DNA from: Micromonospora craniellae
Lineage (GTDB): Bacteria; Actinomycetota; Actinomycetes; Mycobacteriales; Micromonosporaceae
NCBI RefSeq assembly: GCF_014764405.1
Contig: NZ_CP061725.1
Coordinates: forward strand, 4,588,001 to 4,652,000
DNA: 64,000 nt
Reading direction: 5' to 3'
Shown piece after piece: positions 43,636-52,992 of this stretch (position 1 is its first letter; each line of letters opens with the position of its first letter). Below the pieces are notes generated by a model, which was not told the origin of the DNA, made no database searches, and saw only the letters and a program-made list of their open reading frames with translations. The translations under genes and the position numbers were made by a program.

Positions 43636-44130
43636 TCAGGCGTTCAGTTGCCAGATCGAGTAGTTGAGCGCCGCGGCGAAGGTCACCCAGGCCCAGTAGG
43701 GCAGCAGCAGGACGGCCGCGGCGGTGCTGATCCGCCGGAACAGCAGGATGGTCACGCCGATCGCCAACCACAGCAGCACGATCTCCGCGAAGGCCAGGCC
43801 GTAGCGGCCGGCGCCGAAGAACAGTGGGGTCCAGGCGGCGTTGAGTACGAGCTGCACCACCCAGGCGAGCACGGCCGGGCCGAGACCCACCCGGCGCCAG
43901 ACCAGCCAGCCGGCCAGCGCAATGGTCACGTAGAGCACGGTCCAGACCGGCCCGAACAGCCAGGACGGGGGTGCCCAGGCGGGCTGTTCGATGCTGCGGT
44001 ACTCGTCCGCCGCACCGGCGGCGGCCAGGTTGCCGAGGGCGGCGGCCACGCCCACCGCCGCCGCGAAACCGGCCAACGCCCACCACCGCCGGGCACCGCC
44101 TCGCCGGGTGTCGTTCGCACTCGTCCGCAT
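43636..44130 (-). CDS. tspO: TspO/MBR family protein
   Basis: A 164-residue protein with five membrane helices of the TspO/peripheral benzodiazepine receptor family, which binds porphyrins and sterol-like ligands. Signature parts are QPAWAPPSWLFGPVWTVLY (the WxPPxWxFGPVW motif), NAAWTPLFFGAGRYGLA and PYWAWVTFAAALNYSIWQLN. In bacteria it links to tetrapyrrole stress and carotenoid regulation. The N-terminal 15 residues are variable. ATG 44130 is chosen for family length. It stands alone, 180 bases from the next gene. Confidence 0.93.
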   Translation of the reverse strand: MRTSANDTRRGGARRWWALAGFAAAVGVAAALGNLAAAGAADEYRSIEQPAWAPPSWLFGPVWTVLYVTIALAGWLVWRRVGLGPAVLAWVVQLVLNAAWTPLFFGAGRYGLAFAEIVLLWLAIGVTILLFRRISTAAAVLLLPYWAWVTFAAALNYSIWQLNA

Positions 44131-44310
44131 GCTCACAGCTTCTCCCTGGGGCGGGCCGGCAAACCTGCCGGCGGGGCCGGTGCGCGACGCAGGACCCGAT
44201 CCCGAAGACAACGCCGGGGTCGCCGTGGCCGGTGGCTCCTGTCGGGAGGACGGAGTTCCGGTCACGACGACCCCGGCGGGTCCGGACAGGCGACGCGTCG
44301 CGCCGCCACG

Positions 44311-44454
44311 TCAACTGAAGATGCTCACACCACCCGGGCCCACGAGCAGGCCAACGACGATGAGGACGATGCCCCACAGGATCTGCCGGCGGAACAGCGC
44401 GAGGATGCCGGAGACCACCAGTACGACTGCGAGAATCCAGAGAATCAGCTCCAT
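44311..44454 (-). CDS. GPGG-motif small membrane protein
   Basis: A 47-residue single-span or hairpin membrane protein: two hydrophobic stretches (LILWILAVVLVVSGILALF and ILWGIVLIVVGLLV) flank FRRQ, and the end is GPGGVSIF. The GPGG tail defines a widespread actinobacterial small protein of unknown role. The start overlaps the end of the upstream phosphoesterase gene by 10 bases (ATGGAGCTGA), so it is likely translated from the same message. Confidence 0.85.
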   Translation of the reverse strand: MELILWILAVVLVVSGILALFRRQILWGIVLIVVGLLVGPGGVSIFS

Positions 44455-45221
44455 GTTTGCTGAATACCCCCCACGCCTACGCCGGAAACCTGCGGCTGAT
44501 CAAGGTCGTCACCCAAGTGGAAGACGCTGTACGCCTGCTTGATCACCGGGTGCGCGACGTTGCGTACGCGTACTCCGCCGGGCGTGGTGCCGCGCTCGGA
44601 GCCGTGGTGCGCGTGCCCGTGCAGGGCCAGCGCGGTGGGTGCCGAGTCGACCGCCTGCCCGAGCTGGTAGCAGCCCAGGAACGGGTAGATCTCCAGCGGC
44701 TCCCCGGCCAGGGTGTCCGGCACCGGCGAGTAGTGGGTCAGCGCCACCAGCGTGTCGCAGTCCAGCGAGCGCAGCGCGGCACCCAGCCGGTCTGCGCTCT
44801 CGGTCGTGGTCCGGACGAACGCCTTCATCTCCGGTTCGCCGAAGTCACTGGCGCACCGGCCGGCGAACCCGCCGCCGAAGCCCTTCACCCCGGCGACGCC
44901 GAGCCGGCCGCCGGGGCAGTCGAGCACCACGCCGTCGCCCTCCAGCACGATGATCCCCGCCTCCTGCAACGCGCCGACCACCTGCGGCACCTGGTCGCAC
45001 TGGTGGTCGTGGTTGCCGAGCACGGCGATCACCGGTACGCCCAGTCCGCCGAACTCCCGCGCCACGCACCGGGCCTCCGCCTCGGTGCCGTGCCGGGTCA
45101 GGTCACCGGCGAGCAGCAGCGCGTCGGCCTTGCCCGGCAGTTCCTCCAGGGCCGGCCGGAAGCGGCCGACCACGTCCTCGTCCAGATGTACGTCGCCCAC
45201 CGCGGCGATCCGGATAGCCAT
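44445..45221 (-). CDS. metallophosphoesterase (calcineurin-like)
   Basis: A 258-residue enzyme with the dinuclear metal motifs GDVHLD, LLLAGDLTRHG, VLGNHDH, and late His residues in LHGHAHHGSERG and VALTHYSP. All five conserved blocks are present, so hydrolysis of a phosphate mono- or diester is expected; the substrate is unknown. No signal peptide or membrane segment. It is followed by the overlapping GPGG protein and preceded 10 bases upstream by the BON-domain gene, forming a likely four-gene minus-strand operon. Confidence 0.92.
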   Translation of the reverse strand: MAIRIAAVGDVHLDEDVVGRFRPALEELPGKADALLLAGDLTRHGTEAEARCVAREFGGLGVPVIAVLGNHDHQCDQVPQVVGALQEAGIIVLEGDGVVLDCPGGRLGVAGVKGFGGGFAGRCASDFGEPEMKAFVRTTTESADRLGAALRSLDCDTLVALTHYSPVPDTLAGEPLEIYPFLGCYQLGQAVDSAPTALALHGHAHHGSERGTTPGGVRVRNVAHPVIKQAYSVFHLGDDLDQPQVSGVGVGGIQQTWS

Positions 45222-45231
45222 CGCGCCTCCC

Positions 45232-45507
45232 TCAGGGCAGTTGCTCGATCTCTGTGGGTGCCTGCGCGCGGATCACCCCGATGTCGCTGGTGACCGGCTC
45301 CTCGGGAAATCGCTCGGCCACCCGGCGCAGGATCTCCTCCCGCCGGTGGGCGCTCTCCACCTCGCCCCGGAGCACCAGGCCGCGTTCCGTGCGGACCACG
45401 GTGATGCCCTGCTCGGCGACGGCCGGATCCTCGGCGAGCAGCCGGTGGATCTCCGCCTCGACGTACTCGTCCGGCGGTCCGGCACCGGGGTCGCGGTACG
45501 TGGTCAC
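45232..45507 (-). CDS. BON domain protein
   Basis: A 91-residue protein with one BON domain (EYVEAEIHRLLAEDPAVAEQ, then TERGLVLRGEVESAHRREEI). BON domains bind phospholipids or associate with envelopes and are often in stress proteins. No signal peptide is seen. The start overlaps the upstream nucleotidyltransferase stop by four bases (ATGA-type). Confidence 0.85.
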   Translation of the reverse strand: MTTYRDPGAGPPDEYVEAEIHRLLAEDPAVAEQGITVVRTERGLVLRGEVESAHRREEILRRVAERFPEEPVTSDIGVIRAQAPTEIEQLP

Positions 45508-46088
45508 GGTGTTCCCCTCCCGTCGGCCGTGCCGCCGTCGGGCACGACATCCAGCCTGTCCAGCAGCACCAGGAACGCCTCCGCGTACGGCGAGTGCTGC
45601 GTCTCCTTGCGTACCCGTTCCCAGTCGATCTGCTCCCGCAGCGATCGGGCCAGCGGCAGCCCTCGCGCGAAGTCGCAGTAGTGCTGGGAGAAACTGAGCA
45701 GTTTGTGCACCATCAACTGGCTGGCCGACAGCACCGGCATGTGGATGGCGTCGACCGGTCGCACCACCGTGTCGGCGAAGGTCTCCTCGGTGACCGGCGT
45801 CTCGATCGGGCGATGGATCAGATCCACCATGCGACCGCCGTCGTAGACCTTGACCAGCCAGTCCTCCGGTGGCCGTTCGGCGGTGAACCCGGCCGCCACC
45901 AGCGCCTCCAGGGCGGCTTCGACGTCCGGCTCACGGATGAGGAAGTCGACGTCGTGCTCGCTGGAGTGGCCGCCGTGCGCGTACACGGCGAAGCTGCCGC
46001 CGAGCGCGAACGGGATGTCCGACTGCTTGAGCACGGCGGCGACCTTCTTCAGTGTGTGCAGGAGAGTCTCGTCGTCGCGCTCGGCCAT
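45504..46088 (-). CDS. nucleotidyltransferase-fold protein
   Basis: A 194-residue protein with a minimal nucleotidyltransferase fold: FALGGSFAVYAHGGHSSEHD (G-G/S helix turn, then HDVDFLI carrying the two metal-binding Asp residues), followed by DWLVKVYDGGRMVDLIHRP with a third acidic position. Proteins of this type include antitoxin-like and unknown transferases; no partner toxin is visible. The ATG 46088 has GGGAGAGG upstream; the frame is open further upstream but unconserved. It heads the operon with the BON, phosphoesterase and GPGG genes. Confidence 0.8.
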   Translation of the reverse strand: MAERDDETLLHTLKKVAAVLKQSDIPFALGGSFAVYAHGGHSSEHDVDFLIREPDVEAALEALVAAGFTAERPPEDWLVKVYDGGRMVDLIHRPIETPVTEETFADTVVRPVDAIHMPVLSASQLMVHKLLSFSQHYCDFARGLPLARSLREQIDWERVRKETQHSPYAEAFLVLLDRLDVVPDGGTADGRGTP

Positions 46089-46207
46089 GTCGCCTCTCCC
46101 GTCAACGTGTGCGGTACCTACCGGTGGGATGCCGGATCGGTACCCGGCAATCCGGTCGTCCACACCTGTTGCCACGCGCGGAAGGGCGCGATCAGCGGTA
46201 TAGCGGG

Positions 46208-47014
46208 ATGAACCACCCGGGCGTCGTGCGAGGGTCGGATATCCTGTGCAGAGTGGCCAGATCGACGGGAACCCGGTACGGGACGGCCCGACTGCGCACC
46301 GTAGCCCTGATCGGCGTGGATGGATCGGGCAAGACCACTCAGGCACACCGGCTCGCCGAGGCGCTCGCCGCCGCCGGCCACCCGGCCACCTACCACCGCA
46401 ACGCCGGTGGGCGTCGCTGGTTGGGGCGGGCCGCGCACCGGCTTGGTCGGCCGGACGCGCAGGGACTGCTCGGGCGGGACGCGATGCTCCTGGTGGAGTC
46501 CGTGCTGCGCTGGCTCGCGATCGCCATGGCCCTGCTCGGCTGCCTCTTCACCGGGCGCGTGGCGGTGATGGACCGCTACGCCGCCTGCCAGTACGCCAGC
46601 CTCCGGGCACACGGTGGCCAGCGCTGGGAACGGCTGATCCGGGCCGCGTACCGGGTCTTCCCGCAGCCGCAGGTGACGTTCCTGCTGACGGTGCCGCCGG
46701 CCGAGGCGTACCGGCGGATCGAGCGGCGCGGCACCGACCAGGAGAGCCTGCCCTATCTGACCGCCGCCGACCTCGCGTACCGCACCCTGCCGGAGTCCCC
46801 GAGCTTCGTGCCGATCGACGGGGACCGGCCGGCGGACCAGGTGGCCCGGGAGATCCGGGCCCACCTCGCCGAGTGGGTGTCCGTCGACGACGAGCCGGAC
46901 GAGCCGGGGCCGCAACGGTACCGGCCGTGGCTGCCCGGCCCGGTGACCGCGCTGGTCCCGATTCATGCCCTGCCGTGGACGACCGGGCCGGTGGCGATTC
47001 AGGCCCGGCCGTAG
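46208..47014 (+). CDS. thymidylate-kinase-like P-loop kinase
   Basis: The product is about 268 residues. The P-loop is GVDGSGKTTQAHRLAEAL, the DR motif is VAVMDRYAACQYASLRAHG, and a lid region with TDQESLPYLTAADLAYRTLP follows. This matches dTMP-kinase-like proteins but the residues around the substrate pocket differ from essential Tmk, and the C-terminal 45 residues are extra. It may phosphorylate another (deoxy)nucleotide. The start is uncertain: ATG 46208 or GTG 46253, neither with a strong Shine-Dalgarno. It overlaps the convergent SDR gene by 16 bases. Confidence 0.82.
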   Translation: MNHPGVVRGSDILCRVARSTGTRYGTARLRTVALIGVDGSGKTTQAHRLAEALAAAGHPATYHRNAGGRRWLGRAAHRLGRPDAQGLLGRDAMLLVESVLRWLAIAMALLGCLFTGRVAVMDRYAACQYASLRAHGGQRWERLIRAAYRVFPQPQVTFLLTVPPAEAYRRIERRGTDQESLPYLTAADLAYRTLPESPSFVPIDGDRPADQVAREIRAHLAEWVSVDDEPDEPGPQRYRPWLPGPVTALVPIHALPWTTGPVAIQARP

Positions 47015-47694
47015 ACCGGGACCGCGGCGCCGCTGGTCGGCGCGGACTCGTCCGAGGCCAGGAAGCGGATCACCGAGGCGATCTCGGCCGGGTCCACCCA
47101 GCGGGCGTGGTCGGCGTCGGGCATGGCGGTCCGGTTGGTGGGCGTGTCGATGACGCTGGGCAGCACCGTGTTGCAGCGCACGCCCGTGGCCCGGTACTCC
47201 ACCGCCACGGCCGAGGCGAAGCCGAGGACGGCGGCCTTCGCGGTCACGTAGCCGGCCACGCCCGGGAACGGCGCGACCGCCGCGCGGGCTGCCACGCACA
47301 CCACCGCGCCACCGCCTGCCGCGACCAGGTGCGGCAGCGCAGCCCGGGTGACCAGGTGGGTGGGCCGGAGGTTGAGGGCGAGCATCCGGTCGAAGTCCTC
47401 GATCGGGGTCTCGTGCACCAGGCCGGCGCTGGCGTACCCGCCGACCAGGTTGACCAGAGCGCGCAGCGGTGCCTCGGGATCGCCGGCGGCCACCTCGACC
47501 GCGCGGGCGACGTCCTGCGGGTCGGTCAGGTCCGCGACGGGCCGCACCGGGTCGGTGCCGCCGGGATCGGTCACCGGCGACGGTCGGGCGCGTTGCGGCG
47601 TGACCACCCGCCAGCCCGCCTCGGCGAACGCGGCGGTCACCGCCTTGCCCAGCCCGCCCGCGCCCCCGGTGACCAGCACACTGCGTCGCGTCAT
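46999..47694 (-). CDS. short-chain dehydrogenase/reductase
   Basis: A 231-residue SDR: TGGAGGLGKAVTAAF nucleotide-binding motif, NLVGGYAS in place of NNAG, and the active-site YVTAK with Ala where the catalytic Ser usually lies (VVCVAARAAV). It is an NAD(P)-dependent oxidoreductase of unknown substrate; the missing Ser suggests weak or altered activity. Start ATG 47694, stop overlapping the kinase gene on the other strand. Confidence 0.88.
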   Translation of the reverse strand: MTRRSVLVTGGAGGLGKAVTAAFAEAGWRVVTPQRARPSPVTDPGGTDPVRPVADLTDPQDVARAVEVAAGDPEAPLRALVNLVGGYASAGLVHETPIEDFDRMLALNLRPTHLVTRAALPHLVAAGGGAVVCVAARAAVAPFPGVAGYVTAKAAVLGFASAVAVEYRATGVRCNTVLPSVIDTPTNRTAMPDADHARWVDPAEIASVIRFLASDESAPTSGAAVPVYGRA

Positions 47695-47867
47695 GACCCC
47701 ACGCTAGTGCCGCCGCCCGGTCGGCTCCCGAGCGCCCCCACCCGACCGGACCGACCCGCCCGTCGGGGGAGGCGGGCGCCCTCGGGCGAACGGCAGGCTG
47801 TGGGCGTGGTGCCTGGCCCGGTGCTGTCTGTCGGGTGGGCGCGTCGTGGTTGACGCCTCACGGCATG

Positions 47868-47882
47868 TGAAAGTAAGTTCCA
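47868..47882. promoter_or_regulatory. candidate RpiR/MurR operator
   Basis: TGAAAGTAAGTTCCA is an imperfect 15-base dyad that ends four bases before the GTG of the MurR-like gene. TGAAA-type half-sites are usual for this family. It could block initiation of both murR and murQ. Only 10 of 15 positions are symmetric, so support is moderate. Confidence 0.45.
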
Positions 47883-47885
47883 CCT

Positions 47886-48800
47886 GTGGGGAAGAGTTCG
47901 AATATTTCCGCGAGCCACGAGCCGGGTGGACTGATCGTCCACATCAGCGGCCTGCTCCCGTCGCTGTCGCCGGCCGAACAGCGGGTCGCCCGACTGGTGG
48001 TCGCAGACCCCGCCGACGCGGCCCGGCGGACCATCACCGACCTCGCCACCGCCGCCGAGACGTCGGAGGCCACCGTCATCCGGTTCTGCCGGTCGGTCGG
48101 CATGGACGGCTACCCGCAACTGCGGATCCGGCTCGCCGCCGAGGCGGCCCGGCGGATAGAGCCCCCGGACGCGCGGGTCGTCGGTGGCGACATCCCGCCC
48201 GGGGCCGACCTCGCCCAGATCATCGCCACCATCGCGTTCAACGACGCCCGCGCTGTGGAGGAGACCGCCGAGCAGCTCGACCCGGCGGTCTGCGAGCGGG
48301 TGGTGGACGCCATCGTCGGTGCCGGTCGGATCGACATCTACGGTGCCGGGGCGAGCGGGTTCGTGGCCTCGGACTTCCAGCAGAAGCTGCACCGCATCGG
48401 TCGCACCGCGTTCTATTTCCCGGACGTGCACACCGCGCTGACCTCGGCCGCCCTGTTGGGCCGGGGCGACGTCGCCGTCGGCATCTCGCACACCGGCACC
48501 ACCTCCGACGTGGTGGAGGTGCTGGAGCAGGCACGGGCCCGAGGGGCGACCACGGTGGTGCTGACCAACTTCCCCCGCTCGCCGGTCACCGAGGTCGCCG
48601 ACCATGTCCTCACCACCGCGGCCCGGGAGACCACCTACCGCTCCGGCGCCACCGCGAGCCGGCTCGCCCAACTCACCGTGGTCGACTGCCTCTTCGTCGG
48701 CGTGGCCGCACGCAATCGTTCCCAGGCCCGCAAGGCGCTGGAGGCGACCGCCGAGGCCGTCCGGTCCCACCGGGTCGGTTCCGGCCGGAGGCGGGCATGA
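47886..48800 (+). CDS. MurR/RpiR family regulator with SIS domain
   Basis: A 304-residue regulator: N-terminal RpiR helix-turn-helix (LSPAEQRVARLVVADPADAA, DLATAAETSEATVIRFCRSV) and a C-terminal SIS sugar-phosphate domain (RIDIYGAGASGFVASDF, VAVGISHTGTTSDVVEVLEQ). Adjacent murQ identifies the likely ligand as N-acetylmuramic acid 6-phosphate. The start is GTG 47886 with little Shine-Dalgarno. The stop overlaps the next start (ATGA). Confidence 0.9.
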   Translation: MGKSSNISASHEPGGLIVHISGLLPSLSPAEQRVARLVVADPADAARRTITDLATAAETSEATVIRFCRSVGMDGYPQLRIRLAAEAARRIEPPDARVVGGDIPPGADLAQIIATIAFNDARAVEETAEQLDPAVCERVVDAIVGAGRIDIYGAGASGFVASDFQQKLHRIGRTAFYFPDVHTALTSAALLGRGDVAVGISHTGTTSDVVEVLEQARARGATTVVLTNFPRSPVTEVADHVLTTAARETTYRSGATASRLAQLTVVDCLFVGVAARNRSQARKALEATAEAVRSHRVGSGRRRA

Positions 48801-49531
48801 CGGCGCTGCGCGCCGGACGCCGGGTGCACTACTTCGGCGCCGGCACCTCGGGGCGGCTGGGCGTGCTGGACGCCGCCGAGCTGGCACCGACCTTCAACTC
48901 GCCACGCCACTGGTTCTGCGCCCACCTGGCCGGCGGGCCGGAGGCCATGCGGCGGGCCGTGGAGGACGCCGAGGACGACGACACCCGAGGCGCGGCCGAG
49001 GCGACGGACTGCGTGCGCCGGGGCGACCTGGTCGTGGGCCTCACCGCCAGCGGTCGCACCCCGTACGTCCTCGGGGCGCTCGCCGCGTCCCGGGCCGAGG
49101 GCGCCTCGACGGTGCTGCTCTGCGCGAACCCGGACGCCCCGGCCGCACGGCCGGTGGACGTCTTCATCGGCCTGGACACCGGGCCGGAGGTGGCCGCCGG
49201 GTCGACCCGGATGAAGGCGGGCACGGCCCAGAAGATCGTGCTGAACAGCTTCTCCACCGCGGTCATGGTGCGCCTGGGGCGGGTCTACTCGAACCTGATG
49301 ATCGACATGGTGGCGACCAATGCGAAGCTCCGGGGCCGAATGCTCTCGATCCTGGTCGAGGCGACCGGCTGTGCCGAGGACCGCGCCCGTCGGGCCCTCG
49401 ACGAGGCGGACGGCGATCTGAAGACCGCCCTGGTCAGCCTCGTGTCAGGCGTGGAGGTGACGGCCGCGCGGGCGGCTCTGGCCCGCTCCGCCGACCAGGT
49501 ACGCGGCGCGCTCGCGCTCCTCGCGTCCTGA
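48797..49531 (+). CDS. murQ: N-acetylmuramic acid 6-phosphate etherase (MurQ), N-terminally short
   Basis: MurQ cleaves the lactyl ether of MurNAc-6-P in peptidoglycan recycling. The 244-residue product contains the SIS core: VHYFGAGTSGRLGVLDAAEL, DLVVGLTASGRTPYVLGAL, DTGPEVAAGSTRMKAGTAQK (family signature) and YSNLMIDMVATNAKLRGRM. Full-length MurQ has about 300 residues; the usual first 50-60 (STE-x-RN-type start and helices) are absent, and the frame upstream of the ATG does not encode them. The catalytic Glu in GTSGRLGVLDAAE is retained. The ATG overlaps the murR stop by four bases, which looks natural, so an N-terminal deletion or an unusual short form are both possible. Confidence 0.85.
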   Translation: MTALRAGRRVHYFGAGTSGRLGVLDAAELAPTFNSPRHWFCAHLAGGPEAMRRAVEDAEDDDTRGAAEATDCVRRGDLVVGLTASGRTPYVLGALAASRAEGASTVLLCANPDAPAARPVDVFIGLDTGPEVAAGSTRMKAGTAQKIVLNSFSTAVMVRLGRVYSNLMIDMVATNAKLRGRMLSILVEATGCAEDRARRALDEADGDLKTALVSLVSGVEVTAARAALARSADQVRGALALLAS

Positions 49532-49874
49532 GTCCGACGCCTGCTCCGACGGCGGCGTGCGGGCTGGGCATAGAACCGGGGGCACGGATTGTTCATCAGG
49601 GCGTGGGGTATTACCACCGGCGTGGATGAACCGACTGGTCCGCGTACGCGTATCAGGCAGTGACCAGGATCGCAGCACGGTGGTGACCCGGGTCGCTGTG
49701 TCGGTCGGCCGGGCAGTGTTGCCATGGACCGGGACGGACGGCGATCCGTCGATCCGTCGACCTCACGAGGTGCCTGCCGACAGCAGTCAGGCAGGGTGCT
49801 GACAGCAAACGTAGACCGTGCTCTCAGCGGATTATCAGGCATTCGTGACACTTTCGACCCACGACATGGAATCC

Positions 49875-49902
49875 CTGACACGTCTCATCTGTTGTGTAGA
49901 TG
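49875..49902 (+). promoter_or_regulatory. possible promoter of the sigma factor gene
   Basis: CTGACA (49875-49880), a 16-base spacer and TAGATG (49897-49902) resemble a vegetative promoter 40 bases before the sigma factor ATG. The rest of the 411-base gap (49532-49942) shows no gene; it includes a GGGTAT at 49606 that is poorly spaced for a stress-sigma promoter. Confidence 0.35.
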
Positions 49903-49942
49903 CCGGCTCCGGTGGGCACAGCGGAAGTTGCGGGGAGGGCCG

Positions 49943-50944
<1,002 letters not shown>

Positions 50945-50963
50945 GCTGGGTATTAATGACGGC

Positions 50964-50999
50964 GAACGGCCGGCGTCCGATAGGGGGCGCCGGCCGTTC
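50964..50999. terminator. bidirectional terminator between sigma factor and NlpC/P60 gene
   Basis: Perfect 12-bp arms GAACGGCCGGCG (50964-50975) and CGCCGGCCGTTC (50988-50999) with a 12-base loop, extended by partial pairing of ACGG and CCGT outside. It lies in the 79-base gap between two convergent genes. Confidence 0.8.
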
Positions 51000-51023
51000 A
51001 CCGTCTTCGGACGAGTCGGCGAC

Positions 51024-51995
51024 TCAGCGTACCCGTCCGTAGCCGTACGGTGGCATCAGGTCGACAGCGCGTTTCTCCACGTTGCGGCCGAACGTGGGGG
51101 CGTGGATGACCTGACCACTGCCCACGTAGATCGCCACGTGCCCGAGATTGCGATAGAAGACCAGGTCGCCGGGGCGAAGCTCGCCACGGCTGATGTGCGC
51201 CACCTTGCCCCACTGCATCCGGGTGTTGTGCGGCAGGGATCTGCCCGCCGCCCGCCAGGCGGCGGAGGTCAACCCGGAGCAGTCGTAGCCGTTCGGCCCG
51301 TCCTGCCCCCAGGCGTACGGCTTGCCCAGCGCGCCGTAGGCGTACCGGACGGCGGCACCGGCCTGCCCGGAGACCGAGGGCGCGTCGTTGGCGCTGCCGG
51401 AGCGGTTGGTCGGGCGTTCGGTCGCCCGGCCGTACGCCTGCCGGCGCATCTCGTACAGCTTGGCCAGATCCCGCTCGATCCGCCGTTTCGCGGCGGTCAG
51501 CTCCCGGGACTGGGCGGCCTGCCGGCTGAGCGTGACGTCCAACCGGGTCTTCTCGTCGAGCAGGCGCTGCTGGTCGGCGGTGTAGCTGGCGACGGTCGCC
51601 TGGCGTTGCCGGGTCAGGTGGTCCAGCGTGCCGAGCCGGTCGAGCATGGACGTCGAGTCGTCGGCGCGCAGCAGTGCCTCGGCGGCACCGAGGTTGCCGG
51701 TCTTGTACGCGGTCACGGCCAGTCGGCCGACGTCCGCCCGGCTCTGCTCGGCCTGCTGCTCCAGCGGGCCGATCCGCTCCTGCAACCGGCCGACGGCGGT
51801 CCGGTTGTCCTTGATCTTCTCGCGCAGCTCGTTGTGTGACTCCACCACGTCCTGCAGTTCGGCGGAGGACTTGTCGATCCGCCGGGTCAACTCGGCGGGG
51901 GACGGGTCGGCGCGGGCCACCGTGGCCGGCGCGACCAGCGCCAGCGAGCAGGCGGCCACGGCCAGGGCGCGCAGCGTGTTCGTCAGGGACGACAA
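51024..51995 (-). CDS. secreted NlpC/P60 peptidoglycan endopeptidase with coiled-coil
   Basis: A 323-residue exported hydrolase: signal peptide (RALAVAACSLALVAPATVARA), a long coiled coil (about 35-190: DKSSAELQDVVESHNELREK, AVGRLQERIGPLEQQAEQSR) and a C-terminal NlpC/P60 domain with catalytic Cys in GYDCSGLTSAAW, His in GHVAIYVGSG and a third polar residue (HAP). It resembles RipA/RipC-type enzymes that split daughter cells. TTG 51995, 11 bases after GAGAGGAG, is preferred; an ATG at 52103 would put 36 residues before the signal peptide. The gap upstream (51996-52447) holds no gene. Confidence 0.9.
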   Translation of the reverse strand: MSSLTNTLRALAVAACSLALVAPATVARADPSPAELTRRIDKSSAELQDVVESHNELREKIKDNRTAVGRLQERIGPLEQQAEQSRADVGRLAVTAYKTGNLGAAEALLRADDSTSMLDRLGTLDHLTRQRQATVASYTADQQRLLDEKTRLDVTLSRQAAQSRELTAAKRRIERDLAKLYEMRRQAYGRATERPTNRSGSANDAPSVSGQAGAAVRYAYGALGKPYAWGQDGPNGYDCSGLTSAAWRAAGRSLPHNTRMQWGKVAHISRGELRPGDLVFYRNLGHVAIYVGSGQVIHAPTFGRNVEKRAVDLMPPYGYGRVR

Positions 51996-52447
51996 GAGCT
52001 CGATGCTCCTCTCCCAGGGCCGGCGCGGGCTGCTGACGCTCCGCGACGGCACCGGCCCGGTGCCGTCCGGGTGGACGGCGGCCGACCAGGCCGACCTGCC
52101 CAAGGTAGTACGGGAACAGAGTTACCGGCAGAGATTGTCGGGACATGTGAGGAGCGTGTGGCGAATTCGATTCACCCTAAGGGGCATGTCGGCTTATCTG
52201 GGCAGATGCCGTACTGGTCGCTCTCGGCATATGACGTCGGATGCCTCGGCGCTATAACCGATAAGACGGACTTGGACGGCTCTTTCCGGCGACGGTGTGC
52301 CGCAGAAGCGGTGTGACCACCGGAAACAGGCCGGTGCGGCTGGCGCGCCGGGCAGACAATGAAGTGCACAGCCGGGATTCCCGTCAACTGGCGTCGATGG
52401 GTTGGTGGAGCGGCCCGGCAGCGCCAGGTGGTGGGGGAGGAGGGGCC

Positions 52448-52978
52448 GTGAATCCTGACGGTGCGACGACACGACCACCACGCTTCGCGCCCGGTGGCAC
52501 CGGCCGCAATCCGCGGCTGCTCTACGCCCGACCCGGGATCATCGTCACCGCCGACCGGTTCACCGTCGGCCGCAGCAGTTGGCGGGTCGCCGAGCTGACC
52601 CACCTGCACACCACCCGGGGGGACCACGACCCGGTGGCGGCCCGGGCCGTGCTGGTCTCCACCGTGGTGATCGGCGGCATCGGCCTGCTGCTCGGCTTCA
52701 CCGGTGGGCTGCACCGGCTCACCGCCGAGGCGTACCTGCTGTTGGGGGCGGTGTTCCTGGTGCCGGTGCTGCTCGCGGCGGCCGGGGACCGCTGGCGCCC
52801 GCCACCGTACGAACTGTGGGGGCGTCGCGGGGAGGTCGAGGAGCTGCTGTTCAGCAGCGACGACGAGCAGCAGTTCGGCCAGGTGAGCCGGGCGTTGCGC
52901 CGGGCCCGGGAGATGAACAGCTACGGCGGGTGGGAGGACCCGCTGGCGACCGTGGACCCGTGGCGGCCGGGCCGCTGA
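52448..52978 (+). CDS. hypothetical membrane protein (DUF6232-like)
   Basis: A 176-residue protein: a short strand-rich start (IIVTADRFTVGRSSWRVAEL), two adjacent membrane segments (AVLVSTVVIGGIGLLLGFTG and AEAYLLLGAVFLVPVLLAAA) and a C-terminal helix (EEQQFGQ type). The layout fits DUF6232 proteins of actinobacteria, of unknown function. GTG 52448 follows GGGGGAGGAGG. Confidence in the family name is moderate. Confidence 0.78.
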   Translation: MNPDGATTRPPRFAPGGTGRNPRLLYARPGIIVTADRFTVGRSSWRVAELTHLHTTRGDHDPVAARAVLVSTVVIGGIGLLLGFTGGLHRLTAEAYLLLGAVFLVPVLLAAAGDRWRPPPYELWGRRGEVEELLFSSDDEQQFGQVSRALRRAREMNSYGGWEDPLATVDPWRPGR

Positions 52979-52992
52979 GGCCCGCCACGACG

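Noticed and set aside
45504..46088. Toxin-antitoxin pair involving the nucleotidyltransferase-fold gene
   Set aside because: The adjacent genes are a BON protein and a kinase; no HEPN-type or other toxin partner is visible.
49591..49611. Stress-sigma promoter GTTC...GGGTAT before the sigma factor gene
   Set aside because: The spacer is about 11 bases, shorter than the 14-16 usually needed.
52104..52260. Possible ydaO-type c-di-AMP riboswitch before the NlpC/P60 gene (AGGGTGAATC on the minus strand)
   Set aside because: Only one short conserved-looking block is present; the other blocks and the paired helices of the motif could not be recognised. A covariance-model search would decide.
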